NCBI GenBank assembly: GCA_949745755.1
Contig: CATJZL010000025.1
Coordinates: forward strand, 1-11,527
Length of the DNA stretch: 11,527 bases
Direction of reading: 5' to 3'
From: UBA2730 sp022793235
GTDB taxonomy: Bacteria; Bacillota_I; Bacilli_A; RF39; UBA660
This document shows positions 6,852-11,527 of the stretch, piece after piece. A program made the translations under genes and the position numbers. Each line of letters opens with the position of its first letter. Position 1 is the stretch's first letter. A model generated the notes under the pieces. It was not told the origin of the DNA. It saw nothing but the letters and a program-made list of their open reading frames with translations, and searched no databases.

Positions 6852-8162
6852 ATGGCTAAAGAAAAAAATGAAGTTCAAACAAATGAAGAAAAGAAAGTTA
6901 AAAAAGAAAATAATAAATATAGACATGAGGTAGAAATTAAAATAGAAGGAGAAAAATGGACTACAGCTTTAGATAAAATTTTTACAAAAAAGCAAAAAAG
7001 TGTACATGTAGATGGTTTTAGAAAAGGAAAAGTACCTAAGGATATCTATTTAAAGAAATTTGGTATCGAGTCTTTATATTTAGATGCTTCTGATTTAGTT
7101 GTACAGGATGCTTATACTAAAGCTTTGGATGATTCTAAATTGGATCCTATTATACAGCCTAATGTAGATATTAAGGATATTAATGAAGAAGGTGTTACTT
7201 TCATTTTTACAATTATAACAAAACCTGATGTAAAAATTATAAATTATAAAGGGCTTACTATAAAGAAAGAAGAAGTAAAAGTAGAAAAAGAAGAAGTAGA
7301 TCATGAAATAGAGCATTTACTTGAAGAGTATACTGAGATTGTTACTAAAGATGGTAAACTTGAGAATTCTAATATTGCTGTTATTGATTATGAAGGTTTT
7401 AGAGATGGAGAAGCATTTGATGGAGGAAAGGGAGAAAATTATTCCTTAGAGATTGGTTCTAATACATTTATTCCTGGTTTTGAAGAAAAACTTATTGGTA
7501 TGAAAGCAGGAGAGGAAAAAGATATAGAACTTACTTTTCCTGAAGAATATCATGCTAAAGATTTGGCAGGAAAAGATGTTGTTTTCCATGTTAAAGTTAA
7601 TGAAGTTAAGGCTAAAATTAAAAGAGAACTTGATAAAGAATTTTTTGAAGATTTAGGAATTGATGGTGTAACAGATGAAGATTCTTTATATAAAAAGGTT
7701 GAAGAAGATATTAAATCTCATAAAGATAGGGAAGCTGAAAATAAATATATTGATAACTTATTAGAAGCTGTTAGTAAAAATGTTGAAGTAGATATTCCTG
7801 AAGAAATAGTGGAGGATGAAATTCAAGTTTCTTTAAAGCGTGTAGAAAGAAATATGATGCAACAAGGTTTAAGTATGGATATTTATTTTAAACTTACAAA
7901 TTCTACTGAAGAAGATTTGAAAAATCAATTGGAGCCTGAAGCTTATAAAAATGTGTTGTATAGATTTATGCTAGAAGAATTAATGAATATTGAAAATGTA
8001 AAAGTAACAGAAGATGATGCGAATAAAGAAATTGATAAAATTGCAACTGATTATCATATAACTCGTGAAGAGGTATTAAAAGAAATCGGTAGTGTTTATG
8101 CTATGCAATATGAACTTGAGGTTCGAGCAGTTATTGATAAATTAAAAGAATATAATAAATAA
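6852..8162 (+). CDS. tig: Trigger factor, ribosome-bound chaperone and peptidyl-prolyl isomerase
   Basis: A 436-residue trigger factor, which binds ribosomal protein L23 at the exit tunnel and shields nascent chains. The N-terminal domain holds the ribosome-docking signature GFRKGKVP (55-62). The FKBP-type isomerase domain spans about 172-252 (IAVIDYEGFRDGEAFDGG, then FIPGFEEKLIGMKAGEEKDI). The helical C-terminal cradle runs from about 253 to 436. Length is typical (about 430). The docking motif lies about 12 residues further in than in E. coli, because of a Lys/Glu-rich N-terminal extension (about 2-22). Upstream is a near-perfect GGAGGAG at 5 nt and its own promoter; downstream is a clear terminator, so it is probably monocistronic. 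Its neighbours are not the usual clpX/lon partners. Confidence 0.95.
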   Translation: MAKEKNEVQTNEEKKVKKENNKYRHEVEIKIEGEKWTTALDKIFTKKQKSVHVDGFRKGKVPKDIYLKKFGIESLYLDASDLVVQDAYTKALDDSKLDPIIQPNVDIKDINEEGVTFIFTIITKPDVKIINYKGLTIKKEEVKVEKEEVDHEIEHLLEEYTEIVTKDGKLENSNIAVIDYEGFRDGEAFDGGKGENYSLEIGSNTFIPGFEEKLIGMKAGEEKDIELTFPEEYHAKDLAGKDVVFHVKVNEVKAKIKRELDKEFFEDLGIDGVTDEDSLYKKVEEDIKSHKDREAENKYIDNLLEAVSKNVEVDIPEEIVEDEIQVSLKRVERNMMQQGLSMDIYFKLTNSTEEDLKNQLEPEAYKNVLYRFMLEELMNIENVKVTEDDANKEIDKIATDYHITREEVLKEIGSVYAMQYELEVRAVIDKLKEYNK

Positions 8163-8166
8163 TTGG

Positions 8167-8190
8167 ACTCTAGGTTTCTAGAGTTTTTCT
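8167..8190 (+). terminator. Rho-independent terminator of tig
   Basis: A perfect 7-bp stem, ACTCTAG (8167-8173) and CTAGAGT (8178-8184), with a 4-nt loop GTTT and a T run right after (8184-8188), starting 4 nt past the tig stop codon. Confidence 0.85.
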
Positions 8191-8191
8191 A

Positions 8192-8220
8192 TTGCAAAAT
8201 TTAGTATTTAATGTTTAAAT
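8192..8220 (+). promoter_or_regulatory. Weak candidate promoter of the membrane protein gene
   Basis: TTGCAA (8192-8197), 17-nt spacer, TTAAAT (8215-8220). Each hexamer matches consensus only in part. It is proposed because the gene follows a strong terminator and needs its own promoter. Confidence 0.3.
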
Positions 8221-8243
8221 AGAGTTAGAATAGAGGTGCTTTT

Positions 8244-9398
8244 ATGAGTAAAAAAAAAGAAATTATAAATACTTTAAGTAAAGAGCAAGTACAAGGACTT
8301 AGAAGTTATAGAAGAGCAACTGTTTTATGTCTTAATTTTGTTATTTTTTTATCTTTTTGGTTCAAAGTTTCCTTTCATTCTTCTTGGCATTTTAATGATG
8401 TACTTGTAGAAGTTTTGTCCTTGTTTATTCTTTTGTTTATGGGAATACTTGCAAATATAAAAAATGATTTTCCTATTTTTAATATGAGGAGAGTCTCTTT
8501 TACTAAAGATTTTTTGTATTCTATTGTGCTTTTTTTTACCTTACTTTTCTTTTTTGTTTTATATAAAAATATAACAGAAGCAGATTTTATATCTTATTTG
8601 GCTTCTCTTAGTTTTCATGATTTGATTACTATTCTTGTTTTTTTATTTCCTGTGTTTCTTTTTTTAATATTTCTTATTTATATCGGATTTAGGTTTATGG
8701 ATAAGGATAAAAGTAAAGAAAAATTTTCTTTACCCGTTTATCAAGAAAAAATAGAAAAGAGTCTAGATATTTATAAAGATGTGACAATTAAAGCTATATT
8801 TATTATTATGTGTATTTCTATTTGGATTAAGGTGGGATTTCTTGTTGATGGGAGTATACCTAATATAATTATGGAACTTTCTGCTTTATTTACTATTTTT
8901 GTTCTATTTATAGTAGGAAATAAGGATAATAAATTAAATGCTTTCTATAGTCGATATATTTATTTAGATCGTTACTTTGTGTATTCTTTATTGCTTCCTT
9001 ATGTATTAATTATACTTTATGCTTTTTTTAGTAAAGATTTTAGGATAGTTGTAGGTATGGCAGGTTTTTCGCAGGTCACTTCCTTTCTTGTTTCTATGAT
9101 GCCTCTTTTTGCTATAGCTTCTTTCTTATTTTATAAAGGTGTTCGTTTATCTTCTTTGGATTGTACTAAAAAGAATAAAGTGGGTGGAAAAAAGGTTTTG
9201 AATAAGATAAGGAGTAATGCTTTGGTCTCTTTTCTTGTAACTTTTTCTATTCTTTCTATTCTTTTTTACTATTCTTTTACTGTTCTTGTAAAAAAATATA
9301 ATGTGGAAAATTTATTACAAATTATTATGTTATTTATTCCACTTTTTGTTATTCTATATTTAATTGTTTATTCTTGTATTCGGGAAATGAATAAATAG
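8244..9398 (+). CDS. Ten-helix integral membrane protein with internal duplication, unknown function
   Basis: A 384-residue membrane protein with about ten predicted helices, near residues 25-43, 52-72, 90-108, 126-150, 182-199, 207-225, 244-262, 278-300, 326-347 and 357-378. Residues 24-150 and 180-302 look like copies of one four-helix unit: FLSFWFKVSF and ISIWIKVGFL at equal places, VEVLSLFILLFMGI and MELSALFTIFVLFI in the second helix, and YIGFRFMD and YKGVRLSSLD at the end of the fourth. The last two helices resemble the second half of the unit. I recognise no transporter or enzyme motif, and membrane-embedded charge is low. ATG 8244 has AGAGGTG (8232-8238) 5 nt ahead. Terminators on both sides make it a single-gene unit. 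The N-terminal 20 residues are charged and probably cytoplasmic. Function unknown. Confidence 0.75.
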   Translation: MSKKKEIINTLSKEQVQGLRSYRRATVLCLNFVIFLSFWFKVSFHSSWHFNDVLVEVLSLFILLFMGILANIKNDFPIFNMRRVSFTKDFLYSIVLFFTLLFFFVLYKNITEADFISYLASLSFHDLITILVFLFPVFLFLIFLIYIGFRFMDKDKSKEKFSLPVYQEKIEKSLDIYKDVTIKAIFIIMCISIWIKVGFLVDGSIPNIIMELSALFTIFVLFIVGNKDNKLNAFYSRYIYLDRYFVYSLLLPYVLIILYAFFSKDFRIVVGMAGFSQVTSFLVSMMPLFAIASFLFYKGVRLSSLDCTKKNKVGGKKVLNKIRSNALVSFLVTFSILSILFYYSFTVLVKKYNVENLLQIIMLFIPLFVILYLIVYSCIREMNK

Positions 9399-9427
9399 GA
9401 CTTATATTTTTAGGTCTTATTTTTGTT
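9394..9427 (+). terminator. Rho-independent terminator after the ten-helix membrane protein
   Basis: AATAGGACTTA (9394-9404) pairs with TAGGTCTTATT (9411-9421) over 11 positions, two of them G-U, with a 6-nt loop TATTTT and a T-rich tail (TTTGTTGTTT). The 5' arm includes the gene's own TAG stop codon (9396-9398). Confidence 0.7.
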
Positions 9428-9455
9428 GTTTATATGGTTGTATAAAGGAGTTTTT

Positions 9456-10058
9456 ATGTATAATTTGGATGAAATGCATTTGTATTTAAAGAATATTTTG
9501 AGTGAGGAAAGATATAATCATTCTGTGCGTGTCATGCAAAAGGCGGAAGAATATGCTCGTTTTTATAAAATATCTGTTGATATTCTTAAAATTCTCGCTC
9601 TTAGTCATGATATTGCTAAGGAAATGGGGTATTTGGATAATCAAAAATATGTTATAGAAAATGATTTAGATCTTTCTTTACTTTTTTTTGAAAATAAATA
9701 TAAATTACATGGTTATGTAGGTGCTGATATCTTAGAAAAGAGATTTGGTTTTACTAAAGAAATGGGTGATGCAATTCGGGAGCATACTACTGCTAACAAG
9801 GAGATGAGTGTTATTTCAAAAATATTGTTTTTAGCTGATAAGACAGAGGATGGTCGAAAATTTTCTAATATTGAAGAAGAGCGTGCCCTTGTATTTCAGG
9901 ATTTGGATCTTGCTATGTTGGTGGTTCTTAAAAATACGATTGATCATGCTATGAAAAGGGGTAAAAAGATAGATGGTATGACAATAGATGCTTTTTATTA
10001 TTTTTATGATTTGGTACTTTTTAAGGATAAGTCTAAGGGAATGATTAAAGTGAGTTAG
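9456..10058 (+). CDS. yqeK: YqeK-like HD-domain hydrolase (probable symmetrical Ap4A hydrolase)
   Basis: A 200-residue HD-superfamily protein matching YqeK, which in characterised Firmicutes splits diadenosine tetraphosphate symmetrically to two ADP, using a metal centre. The metal ligands appear in order: H22 (RYNHSVRV), H51-D52 (LSHDIAK), H85 (LHGYVGADI), H110 (REHTT) and D128 (FLADKTEDGR). Length matches the family (about 190-200). ATG 9456 is preceded by AAAGGAG (9444-9450) at 5 nt; the in-frame TTG at 9423 lies within the upstream terminator. In many Firmicutes yqeK sits with nadD and rsfS; neither is here, so it is a stand-alone copy, and an IS element follows 3'. No promoter was identified; read-through from the gene before is possible. 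Related HD phosphohydrolases are a less likely alternative. Confidence 0.85.
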   Translation: MYNLDEMHLYLKNILSEERYNHSVRVMQKAEEYARFYKISVDILKILALSHDIAKEMGYLDNQKYVIENDLDLSLLFFENKYKLHGYVGADILEKRFGFTKEMGDAIREHTTANKEMSVISKILFLADKTEDGRKFSNIEEERALVFQDLDLAMLVVLKNTIDHAMKRGKKIDGMTIDAFYYFYDLVLFKDKSKGMIKVS

Positions 10059-10105
10059 TTTTTTTGTTCTGTCCTTTATATGTAAAGACAACTATATATA
10101 AGTCA

Positions 10106-10163
10106 AGTAATTTTTAGCAAATTTAATGAAAAAGTTTGAAAATGAAAATTTGCCTAAATTACT
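10106..10163. repeat. Long imperfect inverted repeat (stem-loop) between yqeK and the IS110 transposase
   Basis: The left arm at 10106-10124 starts AGTAATTT and ends GCAAATTT. The right arm at 10146-10163 starts AAATTTGC and ends AATTACT. The arms pair over about 17 bp with a small mismatch or bulge in the middle, around a 21-nt A-rich loop. There is no T run after either arm, so it is not a typical terminator. It may mark the right end of the IS or its insertion site, since IS110-type elements often sit in or near palindromes. Confidence 0.6.
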
Positions 10164-10170
10164 GCATGAC

Positions 10171-10210
10171 AAAAACAACTAAAGTATTCAAATTTTTAAA
10201 AAATTTAGTT
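10171..10210 (-). terminator. Possible terminator downstream of the IS110 transposase
   Basis: On the - strand, AACTAAA (10210-10204) can pair with TTTAGTT (10183-10177), and GTTTTTG follows (10176-10170). The stem is only A/T plus one G-C pair and the loop is 20 nt, so it is weak; the loop holds a further AAATTTTT/AAAAATTT palindrome. Confidence 0.35.
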
Positions 10211-11407
10211 TTGGTTGTCTTTGATATTGTCGTATCTAATATAATCTCTATTTTCTTTAAGTATGTAATAGATGATTGTTAGTAATTTACGGCTTATGCC
10301 TGCTAAGACCACAAAATGGTGCTTACCTTCAGAAATTTTTTTGTCATAATAAGCTCTAAGTTCAGGCTCATTCGATATTGCAACTAAACTAGCAGTATAA
10401 ATGGCATGACGAAGATAAGGAGAGCCTCTTTTAGAAGTTTTATCATTGGATGATAACTTATTACTGGATTGATTTTCAGAAGGGTCTGTGCCAGCAAAAG
10501 CTATCAGTTTACTTGGCTTGTCAAAGTTATTAATATCTCCAATTTCTGCTAAGATAATAGGAGCTAAATTAACTCCAACACCAGGAACTGATAAAAGATG
10601 ACTATCTAATTTATTATAAAGTTCTCTGATTTCTTTACTTACTTCATCAATCTGACTTTCTAAGAATATGATCTGATTGATAAGCTGTTTAATTTCAAAA
10701 GAACAAGCATCAGTCGTGAACTTGATACCAAAAGATGACTTAGCAACTTCCTTAATATGAAGAGCAGTATCTTTATCAAATCTTCCTTTTGAATGCTTAG
10801 ATAATAAGTTAGCTAGTTTCGTAGTAGAAATCTTGATGATGTCATCAGGAGTTGGACAATTTAGTAATAGTTGTTTTGAAGTAGTACCAAAGGTATCACA
10901 AAAAAGTTTCTTATATTCTGGAAAAACTTTATCTAGTAATCCAATTACTTGTACTTTTAAAGAAGAAACATTATCTACAATGTTAGAGCTAAAACGAGTT
11001 AATTGTTTTAAAGATAATAAGTTTTCCTCAGGCAATTTAGATTCTTTAGAACCAAAAACTCTTAAGTAATCAGCGATAATAATGGAATCAATAATATCAT
11101 TTTTTTGTTTTTTATTATTATAAGCACCACGATAGGCTTTAACTTGATAAGGATTATAAACAGATACATTAAAACTATTATCAGTTAAAGCAGAATATAA
11201 GCTTAACCAATAGTGACCTGTTGCTTACATAGCAACTTCAATATTACTTAAATCACCAAGTTTATCTTGAATAGTAGTTAAAAGTTTAGAGAAACCATCA
11301 TTACTATTAGTAAACTTAATAGCTCTTATAATAACATCACCAGTATTGTTGATAAGGGAAGCAACATGATTTGTTTTGGCAATATCAATGCCTAAATAAT
11401 AATTCAT
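10205..11407 (-). pseudogene. IS110-family transposase interrupted by one nonsense codon
   Basis: One frame of 401 codons from ATG 11407 to TAA 10205, broken only by TAA at codon 61 (11227-11225). The N-terminal RuvC-like domain (Pfam DEDD_Tnp_IS110) starts MNYYLGIDIAKTNH (D8) and continues past the stop as ATGHYW, then NDIIDS (D104, D107). Family members read MEATGHYW here, so the stop replaces the catalytic Glu of the DEDD set, one G-to-T change from GAA. The Transposase_20 domain is intact: SVPGVG (273-278), LIAFAGTDPSENQSSNK with the serine-rich stretch where the catalytic Ser is expected, then SKRGSPYLRH. GGAG at 11419-11416 sits 8 nt before the start. The upstream 60-residue piece lacks most of the domain; the downstream part could restart only at TTG 11035, without D8. 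Recent decay, since nothing else is damaged. Confidence 0.88.
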
Positions 11408-11527
11408 AATAACAACTCCAATTCTTGATATTTAAGATAGAGGAAGTGCCCTCAGTACCTTTACAAAGATATAACCTCGCAAATGAAAGGCAAAAGATAA
11501 CAATCTAGTCCTTATACAACTTATTAA
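11408..11527 (-). ncRNA. Region expected to encode the IS110 bridge RNA (partial)
   Basis: In characterised IS110-group elements a structured bridge RNA is transcribed from the non-coding end upstream of the transposase and guides target and donor choice. The transposase reads leftward, so that end is here, cut off by the window edge. On the - strand I see CCTTT and AAAGG about 25 nt apart and a GAGG/CCTC hairpin with loop GCACTT, compatible with stem-loops but far from proof. Placement follows family knowledge, not a recognised RNA motif. Confidence 0.3.

Larger units (their letters stand above)
10177..11527 (-). mobile_element. IS110-family insertion sequence, upstream end beyond the window
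   Basis: Defined by its DEDD transposase remnant (10205-11407) and the non-coding stretch upstream of it. Exact ends cannot be placed: IS110-group elements lack clear terminal inverted repeats and usually make no target duplication. The downstream end lies somewhere between the yqeK stop (10058) and about 10204. The upstream end is past 11527. A 9-bp inverted repeat, AAAGACAAC (10084-10092) and GTTGTCTTT (10214-10222), flanks the downstream non-coding region. The element faces the + strand genes. Confidence 0.75.

Noticed and set aside
7095..7316. Antisense frame of 73 codons inside tig
   Set aside because: Low-complexity Phe/Tyr/Ile translation of the reverse strand of an AT-rich gene; the sense strand is a clear trigger factor.
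10072..10089. GTCCTTTA-TATG-TAAAGAC hairpin as a yqeK terminator
   Set aside because: The T run (10059-10066) comes before the stem, not after it, on the + strand, and no T run follows on the - strand.
9831..10091. Antisense frame of 86 codons over the end of yqeK
   Set aside because: Shadow of a well-supported HD-domain gene; no binding site and no recognisable domain.
10833..11069. Plus-strand frame of 78 codons over the transposase
   Set aside because: Opposite strand of the intact middle of the IS110 transposase.
11225..11227. Recoding (stop read-through) of the transposase TAA
   Set aside because: TAA ends several normal genes here, and no recoding signal or known TAA read-through mechanism is visible; a simple point mutation is sufficient.
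1..11527. Mollicute genetic code (TGA as Trp)
   Set aside because: TGA ends the GT4 and Alg13-like genes exactly where the next gene begins, and tryptophans are encoded by TGG.
1..11527. CRISPR array, tRNA or rRNA genes, phage genes
   Set aside because: No regularly spaced repeats, no cloverleaf with a T-arm motif, no rRNA-like stretch and no phage protein were seen by eye.

Overview
The window is very AT-rich and tightly packed, with almost every gene on the + strand. Short spacings, purine-rich ribosome binding sites, a trigger factor, an HD-domain YqeK and many TTTTT tracts point to a low-GC Firmicute, most like the uncultured gut Bacilli near RF39/Mycoplasmatota (inference). The code looks like standard table 11: TGA ends the first glycosyltransferase gene and the Alg13-like gene, and tryptophans are TGG, so this is not a TGA=Trp mollicute code.

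Layout. (1) 1-326: a broken chimera. A piece of histidyl-tRNA synthetase (motif 2, ending at RPEGTA) runs in frame into the tail of an unrelated repetitive Firmicutes surface-type protein, which is itself frameshifted. (2) 327-681: no gene; a candidate promoter and a foldable leader. (3) 682-6791: a head-to-tail run of seven genes. These are a GT4 glycosyltransferase, an Alg14-like and an Alg13-like subunit of a split glycosyltransferase, a small membrane-anchored extracellular helical protein, a membrane-anchored phosphodiester glycosidase (NAGPA family), and two tandem paralogues with a kinase-like C-terminal domain. The first five look like a pathway that builds and then trims a cell-surface glycolipid or glycopolymer. 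The two kinase-like genes ride along, and their role is unknown. (4) 6792-8190: trigger factor (tig) with its own promoter and a clear terminator. (5) 8244-9427: a 10-helix membrane protein with an internal duplication, then a terminator. (6) 9456-10058: yqeK-like HD hydrolase. (7) About 10100 to the window end: an IS110-family element on the - strand. Its transposase has a single in-frame TAA exactly where the catalytic glutamate of the DEDD domain should be.

The points most worth following up are the tandem kinase-like pair, one of which seems to have lost the nucleotide-binding lysine; the Alg13/Alg14 pair, whose membrane anchor is on the Alg13-like partner; the chimeric hisS remnant; and the IS110 copy with its upstream region, where the bridge RNA should lie.
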